In this document: positions 51,604 through 60,116 of the stretch, one piece after another | Position numbering within the stretch: position 1 is the stretch's first letter | How the letters are laid out: the number at the start of each line of letters is the position of its first letter | Source of the DNA: JADJLQ01 sp044227925 | GTDB taxonomy: Bacteria; Bacteroidota; Bacteroidia; Chitinophagales; Saprospiraceae | Reading direction: 5' to 3' | DNA length: 64,000 nucleotides | Assembly (NCBI GenBank): GCA_044227925.1 | Contig: JBGAVW010000001.1 | Span: forward strand, 124,001 to 188,000 | Notes under the pieces: model-generated | Told to the model about the DNA's origin: nothing | What the model saw: the letters and a program-made list of their open reading frames with translations, nothing else | Database searches by the model: none | Translations under genes and position numbers: made by a program

Positions 51604-52344
51604 TTATTCGTATTCAATTAATGCTTTGGCACGAATTGGGTTAATTATTTTTATCGTTTTATTCTGATATGAAATTATTTTTTCATTCTCCAGATCTTTC
51701 AATAGATGAATCATATTTGAAAGAGTGAGCTGTGATAAACCGGCCAAATGTGTTAAATTTATTTCAATGCAATAGGGCATTTGCTCATTTGAGTTACAAA
51801 ACCGATCTGACAGGTAGAATAAACAATAAAGTAGCCGGCCTTTCATATTACAATGGGTGAGGTGAAATAAAAAGCTCTGAGATTCGAGATTTAATACGGC
51901 AAGGTGTTGCATTAAAGACATTACAAAATGAGGGTCTTTTAATAAAACCGATTTAAAGTCTTCGATGTCTATAATACATACCTCTGAATCCTCCATTGCA
52001 AAAGCATAGGTGAGGTGATTTGGATGATACATGATGTCTGATATAGCTATAAAATCTACGGGTTTTCTAAACGCCGTGATTAGTTCTTTACCGCTATCCA
52101 AAACCTTACTTTCCTTTACTCTCCCTTTTTGTAAACAAAATAATCCCTGAATTTTATTCCCCGGTTTAAACAAATATTCTCCTTTTTTATATTTGACAAC
52201 AGTTCTGTTAATATTGATAGACTCCAGGATTTCATCAGATAAGCCGATCAATAGTGATTTTTTTCTCTTTTCACAGTTTACACAATTATTTTGATGCTTC
52301 GCATCTTCGACATAATAAAATGAATCCGGGCCTAAATAACACAT
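51604..52344 (-). CDS. Crp/Fnr family transcriptional regulator, FNR-like cysteines
   Basis: 246-aa regulator with a cyclic-nucleotide-binding-type sensory domain (about 36-150), a long dimer helix and a C-terminal winged helix (LTHLAGLSQLTLSNMIHLLKDLENEKII near 202-229). Cysteines at 2, 21 and 24 (CVNC) and 123 (SEVCIID) resemble the N-terminal CxxC and the Cys122 of E. coli FNR, though the third N-terminal cysteine of FNR is Ser here (30) and Cys2 may substitute. An oxygen- or NO-responsive iron-sulfur cluster is therefore possible but unproven. It lies 91 bp after the class II reductase gene on the same strand. Confidence 0.88.
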   Translation of the reverse strand: MCYLGPDSFYYVEDAKHQNNCVNCEKRKKSLLIGLSDEILESININRTVVKYKKGEYLFKPGNKIQGLFCLQKGRVKESKVLDSGKELITAFRKPVDFIAISDIMYHPNHLTYAFAMEDSEVCIIDIEDFKSVLLKDPHFVMSLMQHLAVLNLESQSFLFHLTHCNMKGRLLYCLFYLSDRFCNSNEQMPYCIEINLTHLAGLSQLTLSNMIHLLKDLENEKIISYQNKTIKIINPIRAKALIEYE

Positions 52345-52435
52345 GGATAGGGCGAATGTATTGCAAGAACTAAATAGTAAAGAATGCTACCAATCACATT
52401 GACTTCTGATTTTCGTCATGAAATAAGGGGTATTT

Positions 52436-54451
52436 TTAGGTATTCAACTCACAAGAGTAACTATCGCAAAATTTTTCCTCCCTGGCTTCTTCATCCATAT
52501 GTACAAAATTAAATGCTTTTACTGCTTTTATGCGCCGGTGGTATTCTTGTTGATCTATTGCTTCATAAGGCATTTGAGCAAAAGCACCTTTGTCCACAGC
52601 AGGAAGAAAACTGATGGATTTGAGATCGTATTTATTGTATTCCAGCACATCTTTGAGCATTCCTTTTTCTTCCGCTTTAAAAGTTACGGTGCATGACACT
52701 TGATTATCTGACCAATATCGCTGAAGAAAGACCACCAAAGCCACTTGTTCCCATATAGATATTTGTTTTAAATTTTTACCTTCATTGTGCACAGGAAACT
52801 CTACTACCACAGAACTCGGATCTACTAAATCAGCCTCAATTGGATAGCCTGCCTCAAATAGAGAATTGATCAATTTTGAATTCTTGGCCACCCTTACTCT
52901 TCTGATATAATACTCATAAGCAGGAAAATGGCATCCCGGATTTACTCCTGCCAATAAGCTCACAGTACCACTTGGTTTTATACTGGTTGTTTTTAAGCTT
53001 CTTGGAACACATAACCATGATGAATAAATCTGATCCCAGCGTTGGATTTCTGAATACCCATTTGTTAACCAATTTCTAAGTGTTTCCAGACTGTGTTTTG
53101 CCAGAAAATTAGTGACTCCGGAGACAGAGGTTCCTATACGGCGATTTCTTTTTTGTACCCGATTAGTTTCATGCCAGGTGGTGTTTATTAACGTAGCAGT
53201 TTTACCTAATAGATATGCAAATTTCAGGGTTCGCATAAAATCCGCATACGATTCTGCTCTGAAAGGAAAAGTTTCGACCAGGCAGCAAAGCTCATAAGAT
53301 TCTAATGTTTGTTCGCCGCAGGGATTGGTACCTTTTGCTCTATGATCTTTAAAATCTGGTTGGTCGCACATGCGGGAATAGTTTCTGATATTATCCATGA
53401 ACAGATAACCAGGTTCTCCATTCACGGCAGTTTGCTCTACAAGGGTGGAAAAATCAGATTCATTATTTACTAATACACTGTTGTTCGAAGCCCATCCCCA
53501 ATAGGATCGTTGAGCGTTTGTACCGGTATATTTTTTACTCTCTGTGTCCCATCTATAATCTTTCAGCTTCATGTATTCTCCATTCTCCGGATCACCTATA
53601 GAAATCTGCGCCGTGCGTCTTACATTGCCAGCAATCACACATAGTCCTATCAGATTCATGATATCGGTGATCACGGTGATGGATATTCTTTTACCATCAT
53701 ATTGATTTAATAAATCCCTCAATGTTTTATGCATTTCTTTCAATGGCTCCGGACCACTGGAAACACCTCCAAATCCCTTAATTGGAAGGCCTGCCTCTCT
53801 TATGTGGTAGTACTCAAAATGGACCTCTGGTTGTTTTTTTGAAGTATCAAAATGGGCATTAAAGTAGGATGCTAATAGTAACTGAAGACTTTTTACCCAC
53901 CCTTCCCGGGTATCTGGTATTTCATAGGTATAGGTTTGCCTGCTTTCCGGTGTATGGATCTGTATAGAATCTGCGCCTAATACATCAAATCCAACGCCAA
54001 CACCTACCATGCTCATATCCATCATGAACAAAAATGGTTTTATTGCTTCGGTCAGGCTTTCTGATAATTTTTCTGTAGATACAAATGCACAATTGAATAG
54101 TGCCTGACCAATATGTTTTTTATGTATAATTTCAGTTCCCAAAGCCCATAGCATCCGACCTGGTGGTAAAAATTTCATGTTAAATATTCTATCGTACATT
54201 TCCTGCGCCGATCGTTGCGCTTTATTTTCATTCCAGCCCAATTCATGATATACAATATGGTCTTTCTGAAGGCTATACGCACCTTCCACCACTCGTCTTA
54301 CTGTCTCAAACCATTCTTCATTTTCTCCATTTGATTTTAATCTGGAGTAGGTTCGATAGTAAGTGAATAGCCCTAGCCCATTAAATCCAAAGGGTGGCTG
54401 AATGCCTTTGTATGAATACACAAAGGCATCTTGTAAAGTAAATGATAACAT
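52436..54451 (-). CDS. nrdJ: adenosylcobalamin-dependent ribonucleoside-triphosphate reductase (class II RNR)
   Basis: Makes deoxynucleotides from ribonucleotides without oxygen, using vitamin B12 coenzyme to form a thiyl radical. The 671-aa protein is a monomeric, RTPR-like class II enzyme: Cys121 and Cys389 match the redox pair, Cys378 in TNPCGEQ is the thiyl site with Glu380 beside it, and Cys662/Cys667 (CDSYSC) form the C-terminal relay. The 11-residue spacing of Cys378 and Cys389 equals that of the Lactobacillus enzyme (408/419), and the CxxxxC tail matches 731/736. It lies 40 bp after the NO reductase gene on the same strand, probably one operon. No B12 riboswitch is seen in that gap. 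Confidence 0.93.
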   Translation of the reverse strand: MLSFTLQDAFVYSYKGIQPPFGFNGLGLFTYYRTYSRLKSNGENEEWFETVRRVVEGAYSLQKDHIVYHELGWNENKAQRSAQEMYDRIFNMKFLPPGRMLWALGTEIIHKKHIGQALFNCAFVSTEKLSESLTEAIKPFLFMMDMSMVGVGVGFDVLGADSIQIHTPESRQTYTYEIPDTREGWVKSLQLLLASYFNAHFDTSKKQPEVHFEYYHIREAGLPIKGFGGVSSGPEPLKEMHKTLRDLLNQYDGKRISITVITDIMNLIGLCVIAGNVRRTAQISIGDPENGEYMKLKDYRWDTESKKYTGTNAQRSYWGWASNNSVLVNNESDFSTLVEQTAVNGEPGYLFMDNIRNYSRMCDQPDFKDHRAKGTNPCGEQTLESYELCCLVETFPFRAESYADFMRTLKFAYLLGKTATLINTTWHETNRVQKRNRRIGTSVSGVTNFLAKHSLETLRNWLTNGYSEIQRWDQIYSSWLCVPRSLKTTSIKPSGTVSLLAGVNPGCHFPAYEYYIRRVRVAKNSKLINSLFEAGYPIEADLVDPSSVVVEFPVHNEGKNLKQISIWEQVALVVFLQRYWSDNQVSCTVTFKAEEKGMLKDVLEYNKYDLKSISFLPAVDKGAFAQMPYEAIDQQEYHRRIKAVKAFNFVHMDEEAREEKFCDSYSCELNT

Positions 54452-54491
54452 GTTGTAGTAGTTTTATATTATTTGAGACTTATTTCCCTTT

Positions 54492-56876
54492 TTAATAGAC
54501 TGGCTCTATAGTTTGTTCAGGTATATATTTTTCAATATTGGTTGATTCTTGCTCTTTGTTTTTAGAAGTTTTTTTAATATATTTTGCCCGGGTCACGACA
54601 AACCATGCCAGAGGTAAAACACCTCCGAAATAAAATACAGATGCACCTATGGCTCTCATCCAGGTCAGTTTTTCAAAAATGCCTCCTTCGATAAAATGAT
54701 GCGATCGGCCAAACCAAAGCCCTTTTTCTACCACTGCTTTAAACTGGATGGCACCAGCTGGAAACAGATCCATGACCACCATGAGCATGAGGCCAATATT
54801 AATACTCCAAAATGAAAAACGCAGTACTTTCAAATTCCAATGATCAGGGTCCACAAGTAACCTGGTTGCAAATAGTAGAGCAGCCAAAGAAATATTTCCA
54901 TATACTCCCATCAATGCTGCGTGAGCGTGATTAATAGTAAGGTAGGTACCATGCTCAAAATAATTCATGATAGGCAGATTAACTATAATCCCTAATACTC
55001 CGGCACCAAAGAAATTCCAGAAATTGACGGCAACCAAAAAAAGAAATACAATAGGAAACCCAAAATCTTTTAATTCTTTGTGCTCTACATTGCCAACCGC
55101 AATTTTGGGCAAGTTTTTAAACCTCCAGGCTTCTACTGTCAATAAAATTAATGGAACAAATTGGAGTGTGGAAAATACAGAGCCCAAAGCCATGGTCGCC
55201 ACCGGTTTTGCATTCCAGTAAAAATTATGTGATATTCCCAATAGGCCTGTACCTAAAAATAATAATGTTGCAAAATATACCACCCTGATGGCTGCTTGTT
55301 TACTTACCAATCCCATCAAGACCATTAAATAACTCACAATGACGGTGATGAATACTTCAAAAAAAGCTTCTACCCACATGTGTACTACCATCCATCTCCA
55401 GAAATCGGCAATTACAAAATTGGTTTCTGGTTTTGCAATAAACCCGGATAAAAACAATAATGGAATGCCTACCACGCTATATAATATCCAATTGGGTAAA
55501 TTCCAGTGTTGACCTTTAGTGAGTGCCGGTTTAATACCTCTATATACAATCACTAACCATACGACAAATATTACCATCAGCAGTATTTGATAGACTTTAC
55601 CGAAATCCACAAACTCCCAACCTTGACTTCCCCAGAAACGCCAATACGTTCCCAGTAAACCCAGTGGCCCCATTACCATGCCGGTAAGTGAGCCCGCCAC
55701 TAATAAAAATAATAAAATAAACAGGGTGTTGACCAAAGGTAACTGCCATTTGGGTTCCCTCTTAGATAAAATAGGTAATATAAATATGGAAGACGCAATC
55801 CAACATGTTGAAATCCAATACAAAGCCAGCATCAAATGCCAGCTTCGTGGAATGGTTACCGGCAATTGCTGAGTTAAATGTATTCCAAAATAGTCTAAGA
55901 AATGAATAAAGTCATTTATTGTAATGATGCCACTGGTCACTTGTACTACAAATAATATTGCAGCAACTAAAAAAAATTTATAAGTAGCACGCTGAGTCCG
56001 GTTAGGTGTAAATGATCGAACTTTATCTGCAGTAAACAAATCCTTGGTTGCAGGCTGGAAAAATTTGTTAGGAAGTTGGTTATACTGTCCAATAAAATAC
56101 AATACCACCCCACAAGCCAATACAAATCCAAGTAAACCAAGTACACTCCATAATATCACAGGAGAAGTAGGGGTATTGCCCGAATCAGGATCAAAAGGCC
56201 AATTATGAGTATAACTGAAGGATTCTCCTGGCCTTGATGTCACGCAGACCCATGCACCCCAATAGAAAAAATCAGATAATGCTTCCACCTCTGCAGGATC
56301 TTTTATATAGCCCTGCGGTAAAAAAGCCCGATCGCTGGAATTAGTAAAAAAGAGGTCATTATAATATGATCTTAGTTTTATCACGGCATCTGCTTTCGCC
56401 TCATTTAATACTATACTTGTATTTCTTTCATCATAGGTATTTTGTTTTAATTCGGTCTGAGTCTTTTTATTTATTACGGACAGTTCGGCATCAGTTGGGG
56501 TGTTGCCCGTTTCTTTTTGAACCTGGATTGCATAATAATTATTTACATTCTTTGTGATCTGGTTCAAGGCTTCAGCAGTGAAGTCAGGTCCTCGTTGTGC
56601 ACCATCACCAAAAAAACTTCCATATTCCATAAGATTATATTTATGAAATACTTCTTGTCCCTTGAGCAATTTTTCTTTCGAAATCAATATTTGATGTTGG
56701 GTATTCGTAAACTGCTCAAAGGGTGGTGCATCCTGGTATGTCTGTAAACCTATTAACCCTACACCCAATACACTAATGACGAAAATAAATACCAATGGTC
56801 CCCACCAGTTTTTGGTATTCATAAAATAACTGATACTTTTTGAGGCTTCGTGCTGCCCATTATTATTTGAATTCAT
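54492..56876 (-). CDS. quinol-dependent nitric oxide reductase-like heme-copper enzyme
   Basis: Reduces NO to N2O at the inner membrane, taking electrons from quinol. The 794-aa protein is of fused qNOR layout: a first helix (about 26-46), a periplasmic cytochrome-c-like domain without CxxCH (about 47-240, including RPGESFSYTHNWPFDP), then about 13 helices. Heme and FeB residues seen: His347 (low-spin heme), His499 and Glu503 in HMWVEAFFEVF, His550, and His650/His652 in NHAHAALMGVYG. The residue after His550 is Asn551; in known qNOR enzymes this position is the third FeB histidine (HH). The codon is AAT on the coding strand, so this is a real difference, perhaps marking an unusual NOR subfamily. 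It overlaps no gene and precedes nrdJ. Confidence 0.9.
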   Translation of the reverse strand: MNSNNNGQHEASKSISYFMNTKNWWGPLVFIFVISVLGVGLIGLQTYQDAPPFEQFTNTQHQILISKEKLLKGQEVFHKYNLMEYGSFFGDGAQRGPDFTAEALNQITKNVNNYYAIQVQKETGNTPTDAELSVINKKTQTELKQNTYDERNTSIVLNEAKADAVIKLRSYYNDLFFTNSSDRAFLPQGYIKDPAEVEALSDFFYWGAWVCVTSRPGESFSYTHNWPFDPDSGNTPTSPVILWSVLGLLGFVLACGVVLYFIGQYNQLPNKFFQPATKDLFTADKVRSFTPNRTQRATYKFFLVAAILFVVQVTSGIITINDFIHFLDYFGIHLTQQLPVTIPRSWHLMLALYWISTCWIASSIFILPILSKREPKWQLPLVNTLFILLFLLVAGSLTGMVMGPLGLLGTYWRFWGSQGWEFVDFGKVYQILLMVIFVVWLVIVYRGIKPALTKGQHWNLPNWILYSVVGIPLLFLSGFIAKPETNFVIADFWRWMVVHMWVEAFFEVFITVIVSYLMVLMGLVSKQAAIRVVYFATLLFLGTGLLGISHNFYWNAKPVATMALGSVFSTLQFVPLILLTVEAWRFKNLPKIAVGNVEHKELKDFGFPIVFLFLVAVNFWNFFGAGVLGIIVNLPIMNYFEHGTYLTINHAHAALMGVYGNISLAALLFATRLLVDPDHWNLKVLRFSFWSINIGLMLMVVMDLFPAGAIQFKAVVEKGLWFGRSHHFIEGGIFEKLTWMRAIGASVFYFGGVLPLAWFVVTRAKYIKKTSKNKEQESTNIEKYIPEQTIEPVY

Positions 56877-56915
56877 TTTGAAAAAGTTATTGTTTTTATT
56901 AAAATTCAGTTCTTA

Positions 56916-57458
56916 TTAAAAGGATATTCCAGTATGTACTGCCAATACCTGGGTGAAACTCTCTTTCTTTTCCGGTCCCCACCTGGCGGGAAATACGATT
57001 TCAAAAAACCAATTCATTGATTGGTTGATCTTGAAGGCTTTATTAATCAGGGGCGTGAACCCAAACTGATCGTTTTCTAATTCAAATGCCGCCCGCAACC
57101 CTATCGTAAAGCCGCCGCCAGCCGAATAGAGTATTCCCGGGTGCCATAAACTGGTCAGTTTGTAAGGCGACCTGGTATCATTTATACTCGGTTTTATAAA
57201 TGCCACCCATTCAAAATCAATTGCCCATGGAGATGTGGAGTTTTTTATAGTGATGCCCATTGGAAATCCTAAAGAATAAAATTCCTGTTCGTTGATGGTC
57301 GATATTTTATTTTGCTTCCATGAGGCAATTGGTTGTACTATTCCTATATGACCTCCTATTCCCGGTAAGTTGGTTGAATCTGGCCTGGCCTCCGTAGCGG
57401 ATAGGAAGAGAAATAAAACCAGGCATTGGATCAGCTTGTGAAAGCGAAAGTATTTCAT
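56916..57458 (-). CDS. secreted barrel-like hypothetical protein upstream of the NO reductase
   Basis: A 180-aa exported protein with a signal peptide ending near TEARP and a series of short amphipathic strands (GGHIGIVQPIA, YSLGFPMGITI, PWAIDFEWVAFI, GGGFTIGLRAAFEL), ending in a C-terminal aromatic residue (GISF), all typical of small outer-membrane barrels. Function unknown. It is 39 bp upstream of the NO reductase gene on the same strand, so the two are likely co-transcribed and the protein may serve the same stress. A half-promoter box lies in front. Confidence 0.7.
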   Translation of the reverse strand: MKYFRFHKLIQCLVLFLFLSATEARPDSTNLPGIGGHIGIVQPIASWKQNKISTINEQEFYSLGFPMGITIKNSTSPWAIDFEWVAFIKPSINDTRSPYKLTSLWHPGILYSAGGGFTIGLRAAFELENDQFGFTPLINKAFKINQSMNWFFEIVFPARWGPEKKESFTQVLAVHTGISF

Positions 57459-57500
57459 TTTTTTATATTAAATTGGTTTAGATACAATCTCAGAAAGTAT

Positions 57501-57508
57501 CAAATTTA
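57501..57508 (-). promoter_or_regulatory. -7 box of the NO-reductase operon with nearby dyad
   Basis: CAAATTTA on the plus strand reads TAAATTTG on the minus strand, about 43 bases before the start of the barrel-like gene. Next to it GATAC (57481-57485) and GTATC (57497-57501) form a 5-bp dyad with an 11-base spacer. No TTTG lies at -33, which would fit an activator-dependent promoter; this is tentative. Confidence 0.35.
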
Positions 57509-57643
57509 TTTCTATACCGGAGAACTAACTATGCTGTATAGGTATGTGTAAAATAGTATTACAACATAAATCAAATAAGCAGAAAGGCACTGAATAGGTT
57601 ACCTTTTTCCTGCAAATATTCATTATTAAATTTCCTGGGCTTA

Positions 57644-58297
57644 TTACTGCGTCTCAAGTACTCTTTTTAAATGGCTTTCATTTGTAATCCAGATGTTCCT
57701 TTTTTCGGTTCTGATTAATTTTTCCTGACAAAAGGCAGCCAGTGTGCGGATTACATTGGCAGTATTCATATTGGCATAGGATGCAAGATCGGTTCTGGTA
57801 AGTTTTAAAATGAGTGCACCGCTGGTATCTACTCCGTAATTTGTAAGAATATGCAGAAGAATAAAGGCCAACCTTCCTCGTAAATTTTTTGTAACTAAAT
57901 AAAATAACTGCGCTTGAATTAATTCCGATTTTTGAATAAGTAATTCACAAATCAATTTCGATAACACCGTGTCCTGTATAATTTGCTTCTCCAATTCATT
58001 GACTGATATTATTTTCACTGTTACAGGGTCAATACATAAGCCCTCAGTCAAAAATAATTTTCCGGATAAGAATTCCTTTAAACCAATTAAATCTCCCCGT
58101 TGGTAGAAAGTATATAAAGCAGGATTTCCGTTTGTACCTATCCTGAATTCTTTTACAAAACCTTCAGTGAGTAAATACAAGTTGTTTGTTTTTTGGCCAG
58201 ATCTGAATAAAGCATATTGCTTGGGTAAAGAAAGGGTATCATGAAATGGAAGTCTTGAAAAGAAAGGTAACATATCTCTTAAAGTTGAATTTTGCAT
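57644..58297 (-). CDS. Crp/Fnr family transcriptional regulator, DNR-like
   Basis: 217-aa regulator with a cyclic-nucleotide-type beta domain (about 16-115), dimer helix, and C-terminal winged helix (LTRTDLASYANMNTANVIRTLAAFCQEKLI near 165-194). It lacks the N-terminal FNR cysteines. This, and its place 185 bp upstream of an NO-reductase operon, recalls the heme-based NO sensor DNR of Pseudomonas, but heme binding is not visible from sequence. It is read in the same direction as the NOR operon and may control it. Confidence 0.88.
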   Translation of the reverse strand: MQNSTLRDMLPFFSRLPFHDTLSLPKQYALFRSGQKTNNLYLLTEGFVKEFRIGTNGNPALYTFYQRGDLIGLKEFLSGKLFLTEGLCIDPVTVKIISVNELEKQIIQDTVLSKLICELLIQKSELIQAQLFYLVTKNLRGRLAFILLHILTNYGVDTSGALILKLTRTDLASYANMNTANVIRTLAAFCQEKLIRTEKRNIWITNESHLKRVLETQ

Positions 58298-58339
58298 TTC
58301 AATAGTCTAAGAATTATTTAATGAGCATCGACCGAAAAG

Positions 58340-58372
58340 TAAAAAGGACCATCCGCTTTCACAGATGATCCT
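58340..58372 (-). terminator. intrinsic terminator of the haloperoxidase-like gene
   Basis: On the minus strand, AGGATCATC (58372-58364) pairs with GATGGTCCT (58353-58345) through one G-U pair, followed by a run of T (58344-58340 as TTTTT). It sits between the minus-strand haloperoxidase-like gene and the downstream regulator. Confidence 0.75.
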
Positions 58373-58403
58373 AATAAACCCGGATTGCCTTTACAAAGAA
58401 TAT

Positions 58404-59795
58404 TTATTTTTTCCAGGGCATGGAAATTACTCTGGCACCTGCCAAATTACCCAGTCTTATTCCTTCATCGCAATCCATTCTGTAATGTACTCCCAGTGGT
58501 ATCCGGCTATAGGCATTTTCGAGTCCGGCTTCTGTGAATGAACTAAATGTTCGTGGAATACTAACAAACTCGAGTCGGCCTCTATGACAATTATCAGTAA
58601 ATTCATAGTTATTTCCAAAAATGTCAGTTAATATAGTTGCTGCAGAAGCTCCAAAACCTGAGTGTCCAGATGGATAAGCAGGAAATTCCGGAGTAAGCCC
58701 TTTTACATTGGTGTAAGGATGATTTAAGGCTGTTTGCCAATTTGGGTCGATTAATTCACGGATGTATTCAACAGGTCTGCGCACATTGTATATATATTTA
58801 GAATTCCATATAGCAATAGCTGCATCGCACATAGCCATCCCAAGTTTTGCATAAAGCTCCAAAGATTGGTCTAATGGAAGTTTTTCACTGATGACCAATT
58901 GATTTGCTATTGCTATTTGCCTTGCAGCCGGTTCAAATGTTACTTCGAAAAAATCATCGCTCCAAAATTCTGCAATCCACTTATCTTCAAAATTGAGGTT
59001 ATCAACAGCCGTTTTGGTCTCTAAAGCCTGTTGATAAAATTTCGATCCCGGAGTTTCACTATATGCTATCGGAGCTTTAGCTCTCAAATCACTTTGTTTC
59101 ATCGCAAATGTCCTCACTTTTCCCCAATAAGGAAATAATGCTGGTGTGTAATCTGGGTAAGTTGGTTGCCAGAGCTTTTCCCCATTTGCTCCTTTTTTGG
59201 GAGGTATATACGATGATGGTCTTGGGTTTTTATATGCTTCGTGTCCATAGGTATCTGATTTGCTGTATTGAAATATAGCTTCAGCCACTGAACGGCCAAA
59301 TTCTTTGGACCTGTTTACAACTTCTGATGCTACTGTCTGGGAAAGTGATTTTTCCAATTGATTTTCCAAACCGGTAATTTTATCTGTAAATTCTGTATTG
59401 ATGTGTGGATAAAAGTTTTTTAATATCCTGGCATACGCTGCATTGACACTGATTGGCCAATAATACTCCTGGTTGGTATCGGCCTTTGGTAACGATAAAG
59501 AAGTAAATTGAAATTCTAATGATTTATATTCAGGCATACCTGGTATAGCAGCTTCATAAGCGGCCAGGCCAGTGTACGCCATGAGTCGGGCTGCAGCCGG
59601 TGGACGGTAGCCAGTAGAGTATCGGTCTATTTCTACCAAAAGATTATTCCATGATAATGGCACTTTTGAATCATATGATTTTGTTTCACTGGAAACAGGT
59701 TCCGAGCTGATGGGATCGTCTTTTTTGCAAGAATCCAACACCAATGCTAGTGAAAGTACCCCCATTATGAGTCGTGTAAAAACATTTTTTTTCAT
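58404..59795 (-). CDS. vanadium haloperoxidase/PAP2-fold lipoprotein
   Basis: 463-aa membrane-attached protein of the acid phosphatase/vanadium-dependent haloperoxidase superfamily. The start was placed at the ATG at 59795, giving a lipoprotein signal with LVLDSC as lipobox; an upstream ATG would add 13 residues. The three active-site motifs are present: K-x6-RP (KYIYNVRRP), YPSGHSG with the catalytic His, and SRIPLGVH with the second Arg/His. The fold can act as haloperoxidase or phosphatase; the longer helical lead (over 300 residues) fits the haloperoxidase type. It is upstream of the DNR-like gene on the same strand but has its own terminator. Confidence 0.87.
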   Translation of the reverse strand: MKKNVFTRLIMGVLSLALVLDSCKKDDPISSEPVSSETKSYDSKVPLSWNNLLVEIDRYSTGYRPPAAARLMAYTGLAAYEAAIPGMPEYKSLEFQFTSLSLPKADTNQEYYWPISVNAAYARILKNFYPHINTEFTDKITGLENQLEKSLSQTVASEVVNRSKEFGRSVAEAIFQYSKSDTYGHEAYKNPRPSSYIPPKKGANGEKLWQPTYPDYTPALFPYWGKVRTFAMKQSDLRAKAPIAYSETPGSKFYQQALETKTAVDNLNFEDKWIAEFWSDDFFEVTFEPAARQIAIANQLVISEKLPLDQSLELYAKLGMAMCDAAIAIWNSKYIYNVRRPVEYIRELIDPNWQTALNHPYTNVKGLTPEFPAYPSGHSGFGASAATILTDIFGNNYEFTDNCHRGRLEFVSIPRTFSSFTEAGLENAYSRIPLGVHYRMDCDEGIRLGNLAGARVISMPWKK

Positions 59796-60116
59796 ATAAG
59801 TTATATTTTGAATTGAATGATTAATAATGGACAAATATATCCAATAATGTAATTTTTGTTCCTTATGGCTTTAATTTTTTTTTCTTATAATCATATCTGT
59901 CTAAATATCAAAGAATTAAAAAAAAGACATTTTGCCATTCCATATTTAAATCTGTGTTTTCAATCTGAAGTTCTTTCAAAAAGTGATTCTAATTATAGGT
60001 TACTTACAACTTAGTTTGCCTAAGTATATATTCAGCATCCTGTGAAATACCTTATTAAAAAAAGGATAGTGCGCTCAATTCTTTTTTCCTAATTTTAATA
60101 TTTTAATTTAGGTATA

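Noticed and set aside
52400..52418. TGAC-N11-GTCA dyad between nrdJ and the FNR-like gene
   Set aside because: Arms of only 4 bp and not close to the TTGAT-N4-ATCAA FNR consensus; could be chance.
54452..54491. Cobalamin riboswitch before nrdJ
   Set aside because: The 40-bp gap is too short and no B12-box-like sequence was seen.
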